64,000 nucleotides of DNA from Capitulum mitella (taxonomy: Eukaryota; Arthropoda; Thecostraca; Pollicipedomorpha; Pollicipedidae): assembly GCA_030062745.1 (NCBI GenBank), contig CP099846.1:23302701-23366700 (forward strand), read 5' to 3'. The translations under genes were made by a program, and so were the position numbers. Shown piece by piece: positions 1 through 13,000 of this stretch. The notes under the pieces were generated by a model. That model did not search any database, was not told the DNA's origin, and was given only the letters and a program-made list of their open reading frames with translations. Every line of letters begins with the position of its first letter. The first letter of the stretch is position 1.

Positions 1-12
1 AACTCGGTCGGT

Positions 13-227
13 CTGAGGATGTTGACGGTGCTGACCTCTGCCAACAGGTATCACAGACTTGGCCTAGTCTGACGATATTGACGGTACTGTCCTCTGCCAG
101 CAGGGCCACAGACTCGGCCTGGCGTGAAGGGGCTGTTTTACAGATGCAGCCTAATCTGACGGCGTCGACGGTGCTGCCTCTGGCGGCAGGCGTCAGTGCT
201 GACCTCTGCCGGCAGGTATCACAGACG
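13..227 (+). repeat. Degenerate tandem repeat carrying splice-acceptor copies
   Basis: The intron upstream of the first visible Pur-alpha exon is made of diverged repeat units built on a core like 'tgacggtgctgacctctgcc-ncag'. The 28 bases at 31-58 match those at 199-226 at 26 of 28 positions. The second copy contains the real acceptor and the first bases of the exon. Intermediate copies lie near 69-118 and 156-198. Confidence 0.75.
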
Positions 228-1334
228 ATCCCGCGTGGCGGGCCCCGCTCCCAGATCGCCATACCGGCGCAGGGCATGATCGAGTTCCGGGACGCGTTGA
301 CCGACCTGCTGGACGAGTTCGGCACCGACGACGGCGGCTTCAAGGGCGAACTGCCCGAGGGCAAACACATGCGCGTCGAAAATAAAAACTTCTACTTTGA
401 CATAGGCCAAAACGACCGGGGAATCTACATGCGCATATCTGAGGTAGGTGAGGGAGCGGTTTTTGTCTCGGACATGGCAGTGCCCTGCCGCGACCACAAA
501 GGAAGATGGCTTTTCCGAAATTGTTGGGGTAAGCCCAGGGTAATGTTTGGTGTCAGTTGCCCCCCGTCGGTAAGCTTTTGGTTGATTTATGCACGTTATG
601 TATAGATGCTCCTTTGCTTACGACTTTCTTGGTGAGGAAACCAAGACAGTGTGCTGTGTCGGAAGACATCTGCGATTAAAAGCTTTGCCAGTTTTATGCC
701 TGTGTGCCCTTTGTATGAGCGAATACGACGCCGAAGGCAAATATATTATTTTGCAAACTAGTGGAGGACAAAGCCTGCATAAATGTACCTTGTGATGACT
801 CACATCACCAGAGCCTAAACTTCAAATTTCGTGTTATGAATTTTTGTAATTATCACGAACTTCTTTGATTTCGGGGACTGGGAGCGAAATGCTTCAGCCA
901 TTGTTTCTCCTTTCCGCGTTGGGCGTTGTTTGAGATAAATCAGCTTCATTCTTAATGTTTTTAGTCCCGTTTGTGTCATCTTGCTTTCCGAGGGTAGAGG
1001 GGGAGGACGAAGAGGTATTGGTCGTTTTCCGCTGTATTTTTCGTTCCAGTCTGTTTTATGCATGTATGTATTTATGTATGCCCCTTGCTCCAGGAAGCTA
1101 TAAAGTTATAAGTTATAGTCACAGTGTAAAATCTGTTGTGCGAAGACGGCGCACGCACGACGAGTCCCTAAAGCGCCCTGCCGTTTCCAGGTGAAAACCA
1201 ACTTCAGGAATTCCATCACCATTCCAGAGAAGTCGTGGTCCCGGTTCCGCGATATATTCGGCGAGTACGTAGAGAAAATGCAGGAGGCGGAGCGCGCCGC
1301 GCAGGAGCCGGGACAGCCGGCCGGCAGCAAGTGA
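216..1334 (+). CDS. PURA: Pur-alpha transcriptional activator, C-terminal two exons (partial)
   Basis: Sequence-specific single-stranded DNA/RNA-binding protein of the PUR family, acting in transcription and mRNA transport. Exons are 216-443 (76 codons from the acceptor) and 1191-1334 (47 codons plus TGA at 1332-1334). The first encodes a stretch starting [12 protein letters not shown], then [19 protein letters not shown] and FYFDIG, typical of PUR repeat III. The second continues with [10 protein letters not shown] and an acidic/glutamine tail. Introns are phase 0: donor GAG|gtaggt at 444, acceptor ttccag| at 1190. The first exon could instead start at 225 after 'cacag', losing VSQ in frame, but family proteins have an R-x-x-QT-x-x-RG stretch here, favouring 216. 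PUR repeats I and II lie upstream, outside the window. Identification is from recalled family sequences. Confidence 0.93.
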
Positions 1335-3942
1335 GCGCCCGGCCGGCCGGCCGGCGCGGCGGCCGCCGCGGCCAGCACGAGGCGCGCCCGGCGCCGGCGT
1401 CCAGCCGCGGGCGCTACACAGCACGGCGTTGGTTCAATTCGTGTCTTTCAAAATTTCTGACGAAGAGACCGGAGACAGTGGGGTGGGCGGCGGGGCGGAC
1501 GAGCAGACGGAGACCGAGGCGGTGCGGCTCTGAGGACGGCGCGCGTGCGGAGCCGACGGCGAGGACGGAGGCGGAGGAGCGAACGGCGGCGCAGGCGGAA
1601 GAGCCGGACGCAGCGGACGGAGCCGGTTCGCGGACGGGCGAGACCGGAGACGGCGGAACGGACGGCCCGGGGAGACAGAGGACGGACGCCGGACGGACCG
1701 ACGAGGTGATCGGAAACAATGGGGAGGGCGGCTCGGCGGGCGGAGTGCAATGGGTGAGCGGCGCGGATGGCGACACTGTCGGACGCGGCACGCTCGGAGT
1801 GGCCCGGGCACTCCCAGGGGACCGGCCAACGCCTGCAGCTTTAAAATCCACGCACCGAAGGCGGCATACTCGACGGAACGCGAGCGCGCGCGGGAGCGAC
1901 AAATTATCACCGTGATCGTTTCGTTGTTGGTTAGTTGGCTGTCTGATTGAGCAACCCGTTGACGTTGGCACAAGGTGGCGCGGACAACGACCGGTGGGTG
2001 TTTGGCGCAGTGTTTGAATGCCATAATACTGCCATTGCAAGGTGTCGGTAACGGGCTGAGACGGGCGGCTCGCCCCCCGGCGGCCGCCCCCGCCGCACGG
2101 GAATCCAGGGTCGCGTCCGGTGCCTGCCTGCGTCTCTTCGGTGTCGGTGTTTAAAGAGGAGTTTATTTATTCGTTGTTTTGCCATTTGGTTTTCTTTGAT
2201 TGCGTATGGCCGCGTTGACGCCACGTGGCTGAGTGGAGGCGCCGATGCGGTTTGGTGGTGCGTCTGCGGATGAGAGCGCGCGTGTTCTCCGTGTGCGTGT
2301 CATGTCCCCGGTGCTAGTCACAAGAACTAGACGCTCGCTGTGATAAGGCAAGCGCTCGCACACAGCCCTTTGGTTCGCTAGTTTGTATTGCTGCGGAGTC
2401 GAGCTGCCGGACGAGGGCACTCTCCCCTCGGAGCGTGAATGAGCTGGCGCCCCACGCTCCGGAGTCAGAACAGAAATAAACGAGTCGTCTCGCAGACGGG
2501 TGCCTGCCGGCTGCCCCGGGCACGGGGTGCCGGTGCTGGACGCAGGGACACGACCTCTTGCAAACGAACCGGCGAGGTCGCGGCAGTGAGCCCAGTGCAC
2601 GAGGATGGTGACGTCAGTAGCGTAGCGATACATCCCACTTTGACTCGTTTTTGTCAAACATCGGCAGGGCCGGGAATGTCGGTTTGTCTTCTTTTGAGAG
2701 GGCTCTGGCCCACAGTGTTGATTTGGGCCCACCCAATGCTGGTTTGGGCCCCCTCCAATATTTTCTGCCGATTTTAAAGGAAAATGTGCAATAATAACGA
2801 AACGAACGGTCGCAGAAGATCGAGGCGGAAAGCAAAGCGATTCATCTAGTGTCTCATCTGGACATATGCCTGTATACATGGGGATAAATGCAATTTTTCT
2901 TTCGATAAATGGTAACAAAAAAGTGGTAAATTTTCATTGCTCAAAATAACATGGGTTAAATTCATTAAAAAACCCACATTTTGGTGGGAGGTTAGGTTGT
3001 CGGGCCCTCGGCTCGGCCTCCCCCCTCCCAATCATTTACAGAAATCGACACGCCTGAGCAGGGCAGCTGATTTTCCAGCGCGTTGCGTTGTTAGTTGTGG
3101 CGCAGTAGAAGATCGATATGCCAGCCCAGTTCCCTCTCACCCGAGATCGCCAGTGGGGTAATCTAGCCCCTTTTTTCATCCGGAATTGGCAGCTGACCAC
3201 GAGAATCCCCACCCGTTCTTGGTAGGCATCCAGATCGGATTAAAATTCCCGGTCGCGGCTATCTCGTTAAGACCCGCGGAAACCACAGCTATTGCCTGTT
3301 TACGAGAGGAGAGGGCTACATTCCGGTGGTAGGAGGCGAAGCTGGCTAAACGGGGATGCAGCACATGGCGGCGCCCGGATGGTCTGGCGGGCGACACAAC
3401 GGGCGGGTTTTCCGCCAGGGATCGGCGGTCACCACGGGGAGCCGAGGTGGTGCTGGACCGGAATGAGGCCGTCGTCGGATCCTTTGATGGAATTGTTCCG
3501 TCAGCACGTGTAGTGTAGCCCAGTGACCAAGCTGTGTTTACAAATATCTGATCGTTTTTTTTCTGCTGTGATACGTCCTCGAAATTATGCCTTCTGACGT
3601 CCTCAACGCTATTCCTTTTCTTGTCCCCACATTTGCCACAGCTGCCGATTGGGACCACCAGACCATGAAAGGCAGCGGATAAACATTTTCGTCTGTCCTG
3701 TGAGTAATTTCAGTAACGGATTCAATCTCGATTCCCGTTAGCAATCACTGATTACAGTTCAAAACTAGCCATGTCGTACGGAAAGATACAAGTGCATTCA
3801 CAAATAAACTAGCACAGTGGCATCCATTCATAAAGTTACATGGCGTGATGCCGTACAAACAAGGTCAGCGAGAACATGACAACACGTCTGTGGCCTTGTC
3901 GGCCGCACGGGCATCGCATGGATTGTCGGCGGTCCGCTCAGT
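1335..3942 (+). other. Pur-alpha 3' UTR and following intergenic DNA
   Basis: No recognisable gene. The first ~800 bases are extremely GC-rich with open frames on both strands that look compositional. A possible polyadenylation signal AATAAA is at 2475-2480. The rest is moderate in GC with no homology I can name. Confidence 0.5.
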
Positions 3943-3950
3943 GACCGAGT

Positions 3951-4218
3951 CGGGCACGTGGCCAGGATTTTCCTCGGAGGGAAGGGGGGCAAATGTCGAA
4001 TTTTGTCATATGTCACCGATACATGACAAAATGAATAAAAAAAAAACAGTTGTATGTAAATGTCCTCATGTTTAACCCACAAGAAAAACATGTTTGCTTT
4101 TGCATCATATACATGACCATTATGCCGTATTCCTGCGAAATCGCTAAATATCTAATGTAGATCTCTTGGCTCTAGGGACGGGCATGGCCCCCATGTCCCC
4201 CCCTTGGCTACGTGCCTG
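3951..4218. mobile_element. hAT-type MITE, copy 1
   Basis: A 268-bp non-autonomous DNA element. Ends are imperfect inverted repeats (CGGGCACGTGGCC at left, GGCTACGTGCCTG at right). Flanks are GACCGAGT (3943-3950) and GACCGAGA (4219-4226), an 8-bp target duplication with one mismatch, the hAT signature. Inside it shares 'catatg..atatgacaaaat' and a G/C homopolymer next to one terminus with the copies at 58001 and 58978, in the opposite orientation. No coding capacity. Confidence 0.85.
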
Positions 4219-4226
4219 GACCGAGA

Positions 4227-7200
4227 TGTCTGCCTCAAATGAGCCCAGTGCCCAGTGCTGCCCGGAAGCCTCGTAACCCCATCTAAGCAGGGCTTTGCCC
4301 CGCGGCTGGCGACGCCGCACGCCACGGTGTGCGCGAGCTGGTCGACCCGTTGGTCGCACCCACTGACAGAGCCCTTACGCCCGAACATCGCCGCTGACTT
4401 CGGCGTGCCCTACAGCGCACAGCCGGTCGGCCTCACGCTGGCCGCAGCCGCACACGGTGCAAGCCCGTGGGGATTTAGTATGCACCCATCTCTACGCGCT
4501 GCATGCAATGGTATTCGGATGAAATTGATAGTATTCACGTGGTAAAAGGGGGCATGTATCGGCCATTGCTTGACACTGTGACTGTCGGACGGTGGATTGA
4601 AAATGCCACCTCAATTTCTAAGACGCCTTGCGCCGCCAGGAAAAGAACCAAAAGCTTGAAAAACGCTTGAATTTGGGCCGATTTGAGTTTGAGAAAGTCT
4701 GACGAACGAACAAGCCAACACGGGGTGTGGTACCGCGGGCTACACCAGGCTTTTTCAATCTCCATTTCTTGTGTATTTTTTGCGGACCCTCCGAACTTGT
4801 GATGCTTCTTGATTAGGTGGCGCCAGTGAAGAGCAGTACAGCTAAAAGGTGGCGCTGATTTCCGGCCATTTGATCCCCTTTACTCTTCCCTGGACGAACG
4901 TTTTGTGTAACACGTACATGTTATATCGCGACACGGCTGTAAGGATGCTACATTTGCGAGGATAGAGGGGATAAATAACTGCCTCACGCAGCTCTTTTAT
5001 GCTGTTGCTAATGAGGAATCTAAAAAGCATCCCATTTGGTTTAGTCAAGAGCGAAGAACTTTGGGTTCAGAACTGTAATGGGACATGAGTTTTCCACCGG
5101 AGTTTGTGCGAAGTATGCGCTTGCCCATGTTAAGATGTATATTAAGGATCTCGTCCGCAGCAGCAAACTTGTTCATGGCCAGAGATAGAGCTTAAGGACC
5201 CTAATTTCTAACCCAAACTTAAAATTACGAACAAAGTGAAAATATGCAGAGAGTCCCTACCATCTGGACCCGTCATGCTTTTAGTTTTCATCCAGAGGAA
5301 GTTCCAGAACATCAGGGATGGCGAGGTGAAGATGAATAAATAGATAGTCTTTACACGACGTTGTAACAAAAGAAAGTTGGGCGAATCGGGATCATTCTTT
5401 CTCAATCTTTGTTAAATGTTAGATCTTTGTTTTTTCGGTTCCCTTCGCCTTCAGGTATGATAAATACTGAAAACTGATGTCGACTCCTCCGCACTAAATC
5501 CTCTGTTTCCATTAAAGCTTCTCTCTTAATTGGTTTTACAAACGAACAATAAATGGTGTCACAAGGATACGACAGGCTGTTCAAAGATAGCGACGTGTTG
5601 TCAGGGTATTACAGCCTTTTCAGAAACGTAATGATTAAGAAATCAACAAGAAAAGATGATAGTGTTTCAACCAAAATAACCTTTTTAAGACACCAAATAG
5701 CGCAGTCATGGTCTTGGCTGTAGCCATAGGGGCTGATAAATTAGTAGCAGGATCGATTGGTAAGAAGAACTTTTAAAAGCAGAAGTAAGTTTGGACTTTC
5801 AGGAAAGAAATCTCAAATTAACTTAGCTTTCTCCGCTGCAGGAGCACAAATTAAGCATTTGGTTTTGGCTTAATGACCAACATAAAGCGAATTTAATTGA
5901 TCTATGTGCTTTTTTACGACACGCTTGGTATTATGAAAATTTCTTCTTACCCGTTTCATGACGTCATCCCAAAACCTTTTGCTACACGCCTTGTGATTGG
6001 TTAACGAAATGAGAAACGCATTCTCATTGGCTGAATCCCTGGCTTGTTTCCGGATGTAGCGAATTTCGTCAATGTTGGCATTTGGTCGCGCATGTAAAGG
6101 TGGTGCACGGTGTTGGTTTTCACAAGGAACTTGATTCCTCACTGTGCATTGTTAAGCATTTACAAATTCCCTGCGTTGTTGCAAACGCGTGAAACTGTGA
6201 CTTTTTGCTTCGGCGATCTCTTTAGTCCATCAAGAAAGTAAGTGCTCTTCATGGCGGAGCGGGTATGCGGCGGTTCTTGTGTGGTTGAAGTATTTAGAAT
6301 CGTTATGCTTTTGCTCCAGTGACCCACTTACATCAGATGATCATGTGCGATTTTTTCGTGAATGGGCTAGTGTGGTGGTTAGTAATGTATCTAGGGCTTC
6401 TGCGTCCAGGGTTTTTTTGTACCTTGTCTCTGTGCTTACAGTGCTCTTTATGTGATTGTGAAATCTCATTAAATGTGGGCTGTCTCCCAGGGTGGGAACC
6501 ACATCAAATGGTCCACTGAGTTACTTAGCTGAGTAACAGATATTTCCCCAAATGAGGCAGCAAGCTGTCCTACTTGGGGCATAATGTGTGAAGCACTTAC
6601 CTGTGAAATGTGGCTCCTCAACAGATTTAGGCCACTTTATTCTGTAGTCCTCAAAGAGTTACCCATCTTTTTTACTGTAGTTTTCTGTCATAGCAAGGAG
6701 ACATTTGTGATGCATGTGAGATGATTGTGTTGCAATGGTGTTGTTGTTGCTTTTTAAAACATGTTTGTATAGGAAGACTTACAGTATTATGAACCACCAG
6801 ATTCAACTTGTGGTTCGAAGATGGTCATTGCTGCTCTGGTTTTGGTCTTTTTACCCCAAAGCTCTTGGAAGTTTCTCTAAATCTAGTTCTGTACACTTAT
6901 TCTGCTTGTATGGATCATGTTGAAACATTCCATGCCTTGCAGATTGGGATGTCTTGTTGCATCCTGTGAGAAATAGCTCATGCATTCAACTATCATAGTC
7001 TTGCCTATCTACTGGGCTTTTGCAGGGTGTAATTTTCAACACACCAGAGTGATTTGCTGCCACTTACTGACCAAAGCCAGTTGAACCACTTAGACCCTCC
7101 CCATACAAAGTCTTTTTATAGACACAGCCTGCAGGGACAGACATTTCTACCCATAGGCCATTTGAAAGAAGGCATAATATTTGGTTGAATGTCATAGATA

Positions 7201-9350
7201 GCTTGTTTTTTTTTTAATGAAGATCAAGGTATTTTTGTCTGACTGTTATGAGTGACCCAGTAACCCAGGTTGCCACCCCACAGTTACTGGCATTATGTCA
7301 GATACCACAATCAGCTCTGTGTTAGACAGGGCAAAAGTGGTTTTCATGACTGAATCATTTGTTCATATGATCACTGTGTTAAGAAATGTGTAAACATTTG
7401 TAATATATTGTAAATTGCAATGGGAAAGTTATATGAAATTGTTTTATATAACATTGCCTTAACATCATTTTGTTTTGAAAATTTCCATTATCAGAATATT
7501 TTGATGGGTATTAAATGGATGAAATGATTATTTCTTGGTGAAATTCTAGGAAAATAAAAAACAATAAAATGTAAATAGGAAAAAATCTAAAAAATAAAAA
7601 AACACACATATAGAAACATAGATATGGTAATATAACTGAAGTCTTTGGTAGGTGGTGTTCCAGAATAGATGTTTATCATGAACTACAGTGGCATGTCACC
7701 TAGTTGTGATGATATGAAATGTGTGCCTAACTCCTGATTTCAAATGGATAGATGATCTGGAAACTCACCATCCTACAAAGGTGGTGAGGTGCTTGGATGT
7801 GACTGATTATTTTCATGGTATTGTTGATCAGAGTATTTGCAAGCAGGCATGCTTGGTAGTGTGTGATCTTCAACCAGAGTTCCCAGGGTTGTTTTGAAAA
7901 AAAGTATACAGTTATTTCCATAGAAAATCCAATAAATGTGTGAAAATGGCATTTGTCTACAACTCTTATGCACTGGTAGGTAGCCAAAGCAATATCATCA
8001 GAAGTTCAAGGTAAAGAACTTCCATAGATTAACAGATTTTTGTAACTGTGGAGTTTTTAGCTATTGCTGATAGCAAATGAGCATCACTGGTAATTATTTG
8101 CTAGATGGACCACAAGGTAGCTGCAAGAGGTAAATGAAGTCATCTTTGTTAAGCCATTAGTGAAGAAAATAACTGAAGAATTAGAATTATTGGGTTAACA
8201 TCAATGCCAGTGGCCAGAAACAAGTAAAAACACAAGTCCATAGTTGGCAAGATCCTTAGAGGTTGTGAGGTAACAACATGTTCAGGCATGGTGGTCACTT
8301 AACTGGACCACGTCACATCTACATCAGCAGCATAACTATTGCATGGGGTCTTGAACAAAAAAAAAACATCTGACTTACATCATTATGCAAGTTATGGATA
8401 ATGCTTTCTTAATTTGTGGTCATTTAAAAATACTGGTCTATTTGTTTTCTGTGAAATGGATCAGTTTAGAAATATTTTCAAAATTGTAGGGCCAAAGTAC
8501 CATTTGTAGACAAGTTTATTCCAGTGTATAATCATCCAGAAATATCTATCCAAAGCTGATATTACAGTTGTCAAAAGTTAGTGGGCCACTGTGACATTGA
8601 TAGCACCACCACCCTCTGTGTGTTAAACACATGGATTAATAGCATGTGTCTCTAGCACAGAATTCCTTGTTTTAGTGCACAAAACCTGTTGCATACACCT
8701 GTCCATTCAAGTCGAATTTGTACAACACAGAGCATTGCAATGTGAGATAGGTTATCTGTAGTAACTTAGTGAATTGTCTCATAACAGTTGCATACAAGAA
8801 AACCAAAAACATAACAGTCCCATAACAGGCCCTCCTTTTGGGGGATGAGACTCAATTTTGTGGATGTGACACCATTGTGCTGATAACATTGAAGGGATGG
8901 ATGTAAGATGTCACCTGTCAATGCAGAATCAAAATGATTGAATTAGCTTAAAAAACAGCTTCCCTTGGAATCCTAATATTTTTTGTACCACATTGTTCAG
9001 GATTTGTAATGGCCTCTTGCATGTGCAACTGATAAGCAGGAAATTCCTCCTGTTTTGTAATCAGTTTACACCGGTGACTTATCTTGCCTCAGATGAGAAG
9101 CTCAGTGAGACGTGGAGGCCTGGAGGACAGTTTTCGAGCACCGTCCACTGCAGTGTTCAGTTCCGCACGATGGACCACCATTCTTTCTGGCTTCCGTCTC
9201 TAGAATGGTCGCTCTTGGTCCCGTCGGGGACGCCTGGGGACAAGCGCTGTCTCCAAGAAATGCGTCGGAACAGGGGTAGGCGGAGCGTGATTAACGCAGC
9301 AACAGGGACCAACGCTGAGCGTTTCAGCGCAGCAAGACATCGCAGCTGAG
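4227..9350. other. Gene-poor intergenic region
   Basis: About 5 kb without an assignable gene. 6200-9000 is clearly AT-richer than its surroundings, with short A/T runs (7200-7600). A TGACGTCA octamer sits at 5959-5966. Open frames are short and unlike any family I know. Confidence 0.5.
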
Positions 9351-9354
9351 CCGT

Positions 9355-10010
9355 TTTCATATACCGTGGTTGTCTTCCGATAGTGGTCTCGTTAGCGAAC
9401 GTTGCGGCACGTCGCAGGGTGCGTGACGTCACGCGGCCGGGAGGCCCCGATTGGTGGAGGGACCGCCACACCCCCGGGTCGATGACGGCGGTTACGCGCG
9501 TAGTATACGCGCGCGGCAGTGTAGGCCGGACCGCGGACACGGAGGGCTGAGGAGCCGAATCAGGGCGGCGGCCGTGCGAGCGCGACACGCGCACCAGGCG
9601 GCGCACTCTGCGGTGACGTTGCGTCGGCCGGAGTGGTGTTCGCGAGTCCGGGAAGGCTCCGCGTTCGTGGTCGTGTCTCGCTGTTGTTGCTGCTCCCGGC
9701 TCGGCCTGCGCCCAGTCGGCGGTGAAGGTAAGCGGCCGGGGCCCGGCCGTGTCCCGGTCAGGTTAGCCGCGAGAGCGGGCCGGCCGGCGGGCGCCGGCGC
9801 GCGGCCGCGGCGTGACCGTCTCTCTCGGGCCGTCGCGGCTGGTGGCGTCTGAACAGCGCGCGGGGCCGCGTGCGGGACCTCGTCCAGCGCGCGGCCGGCC
9901 GGCGAGAAAGCGGGCCGAGTTCCGGGTCGCCGTGTGACGGCCGTCGGCGCGACTACCACCTGGCGGCCGGGCGCGCGCCGCGCCGCCGCCACCGCCACCT
10001 GATCCCGCTG
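9355..10010 (+). promoter_or_regulatory. CpG island, candidate promoter and 5' non-coding exon
   Basis: An abrupt change from AT-rich DNA to dense CpG. It contains the 14-base palindrome GCGTGACGTCACGC (9421-9434), a full CRE, and a consensus donor AAG|GTAAGC with GT at 9729-9730. This would suit a first exon spliced to the CREBRF-like gene whose first recognised exon opens with an acceptor at 21414. That link is inference: no spliced transcript is visible from DNA alone. Confidence 0.45.
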
Positions 10011-13000
10011 CCGGGGTGCGGCCTGTTTTGCATGCCGGCCGGTGTCGACATTCGATGCAAATTGCCGGCCACTTGGTATTCCAGAGAGACGTTGTTTGGA
10101 AATCGTGGCCAAACAGTGACGTCAGCAACGTTTGGTGTTTAGCGGCATTGGATGTTTTACGAGGCCTTGGTTATTCCTGAAATGGTCCAGACTACGTTAA
10201 GTATGTATGTAAATGACGAAAAAATTCCAATAATGTGGGTCTTGGGGTCATGGCTGGCGATCTGGGGAGGGATGGGGCTTCGCACCCCTCCCCCAGTATT
10301 CAGAGATTTTATCATTGGACTTACGTCATTGACTGAAAAGCGGTCTGAGATCTCATGTTTATCCCCCCACCCGCCTAATAATTTGGGGAAATCTCCAGCC
10401 ATACTTGCACAAAAGTGAGTCAAGAAAGCGAGAAGCCTGTAGAGTCGGCCGCGTGAGTTGGGGTGGTCCTCACGCCGCGTGGTTTGTAATGTCCTGGAGC
10501 GGCCGCCGATGCCTGCTGTCGGGCCGTCGGCGGGGACTGCCGACGGCGGGCTGGCCAGCTGACGGTGAGGTTCCCACCGCGGCCGGGAGCCTCTGTGGGC
10601 GCGGACCGCTGCCGTCCGGCGGATCGGTCTGGTCGTCAGAGCGGCTGGATTGGGCGGACGTGGCCCGGCCGACGCCCGCCGGCTGACCGGGGGTCCGCCG
10701 CCCCGCTGGCCGGCGCTGATCCGGTCTGTTGCGTCCCTTCCGGCGTCCACCGCCCGCCGGCCACTACCGCGGCAGATTAAACGGAACCTGTCCTGCCGTT
10801 ATGTGATTTGTGGTTAACCAGGAACCACCGTCTGTGGAAACTACCGGGGAAAACGTAGTTCGGCTCGTGTCCGCCGATGGTTGGTTTTGAGCTGCGCGCG
10901 AATGAACACCGATAAACCCAACAACATATCTGCCTAGAATCTGAGGAATTAAAGTTGTGCGGCGAAAGCTTTTTTAAGACAGTGGAAATGTTTCAGTGCT
11001 CAGCCACAAGTAGCTGATAGCTTCTTGGTGGGCCACCAACTTTACCATGTTGCTTCCCTTATTCCGTTTTCTCTTTTGCCTTTAAGCCATGTTCCTTTGT
11101 TGTGTCAGACTAAGGCTACTTTTGTATTTTGTACCACAAGACTATACGTTTTGAAGACAGAAATAGCATCTGCAGAAATCTTCTCAATGGATGCTATTCG
11201 TAAACCAGGGAACGGCGAAGCTTCTCGTTTGTGACGTCGGCATGTGGCGCTGTGCATGTACTTGCTCATTGCTGGGGAGAGTTCCGTCTTCTGGCGGCGC
11301 TCTGCTCTGCGGTGCCGCGTGGCTCAGCGGCTGGGACGTGGCGCCGAATGCTGACCCCGTGGCGGCTCACCACGCCGCTCCTGCTTCAGTCCCACGCCGG
11401 ACGGGCAGCGCCGCGTGCGCGCGTACGCGGCGCGCCATTGTGACCTCGCCCAAGGTCGGGTCGACCTTGAGCGTTGGCATGCGCGGCGCCTCGGCTGCGG
11501 CAGCCAGCGAGAGCAGCTCGCTCCCGGATCGTCGCGCTCTTCCGCTTTTTTGAGTTCGTTTTCGGAAGGTTCACAGTGCGCTGACTAACGCTGTGCTCTG
11601 TCGTGGGAATGTCGCGCTGTCCGGCGTCTGTGCTCCTCGGCTTCGCTCACTGCGAAGTCGTGTGTGGCGTTGGATGTCAGCAGTGAGCTCTGGTCGGCTC
11701 CGATCTCGACCTCTGGCTGGCTGTAGTCGCGGCTGTGGTCGGGACACTAGTCGGCCCTGGCTTCGCTGTGCAGCTGTCCTGCGCGGCCGTGCGGCGGCGC
11801 GGCTCCCCATGGCCAGCCGCCGTGCAGCGCGCCGGCGGCCGCGCCCAAGGTGAACCGGCGCGCCGTGCAGCCGACCGGTCCGGCCCAGTTTCGCAGGCCG
11901 CGCCGCCGGCCGCCGGTCCTGGCGCCGCGCGCCGCCGCGCCGCCCGCCCCTCACGGTGCCGGGGCGGCCGCGGCGCTCATGAGAGGAGAGACGATGCTGT
12001 GGGCTTGGTGTCGTCGCGGTCGGCACAGAGGGGCAAGCGTCGGTCGTTCGCGGCGGCTGTGGTTTTGTGTCGTACCGGCGTCGTTTTATTTTCGATCTCA
12101 GTTGTTGATGTTATAGTCAGTCTGAGTGTGATAGCTGAGATTGGATCAAGGTGTTTGGTGGAGTTTCTGCGTCTTGTAGACGTTCTTTGACCAGGGCATG
12201 GCACGGCTGGGGCTCGAAGTTGGCACTGGCTCCGCTGTGGCCTCAGCGCCTCTTCCAAGCAGTCGTCAGGTTTGTTTCTCCGGTTAACCTTCACGAAAAC
12301 GACAAAGCAACGCCCGGCATGCTTGGAAGCGGATCCCATTGCTGTTATACGATGCCATGAGGGCGGTGCAAGGTTGTCTAACGGAACGACGGCCATTTGG
12401 ACAAGATCAACACTGGCGGGCGGCGTTGTCAGCGTCCCGTGTCCGGTGCTGTGGTGTGCCTTGCGGTCCGGCACACGCCCCCACCAGTTACGTGGCAACC
12501 CTGGCCTCTTCCTGCCGGTCCGAACCTGGACAATACCGGCGGCTCCCGGCAAAATGATGTCACGGCCAACGAGGGCGGGCGGGCGGCGCAGCGCGTCGCC
12601 GCGCCGGCTGCGTTTCGGGGATAGGCGCGGTGGTTCCCGGAAGCCGGGCGTGAAGCGTTCGAGCGAAGTCGGCTGCGGTGACCTTGACGAGTGCCGCTGT
12701 CCCAGTCACGGCGGTCAGTGGGAACGTCCCGCGATTGGCCCCGGCTCCGGCCTGGCATTGATGGGGGATTACGACGTGTCCAGCTGCGGGCGCCGCGCGG
12801 TGGCGTTTCGTTCAGTCCGTATCCGGTTCGGCGGACGGCGAACGGTGGAACCTTTCTTCCGCGCCGCCGGCGCCGGGCAGTGGACGTAGCTGCGCCCGGG
12901 GACGCGGCCGACCGCGCCGCGTGGGCCGCGCCGCCCGGATGACCGGCACGTGACGGCCACGTGACTGACGTCAGTATCGACCGACGTGACGGGCTGGCGC

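Noticed and set aside
1235..1915. 226-codon open frame after the Pur-alpha exon
   Set aside because: It overlaps the Pur-alpha exon in another frame and then runs through GC-rich 3' UTR; Arg/Gly-rich with no family resemblance.
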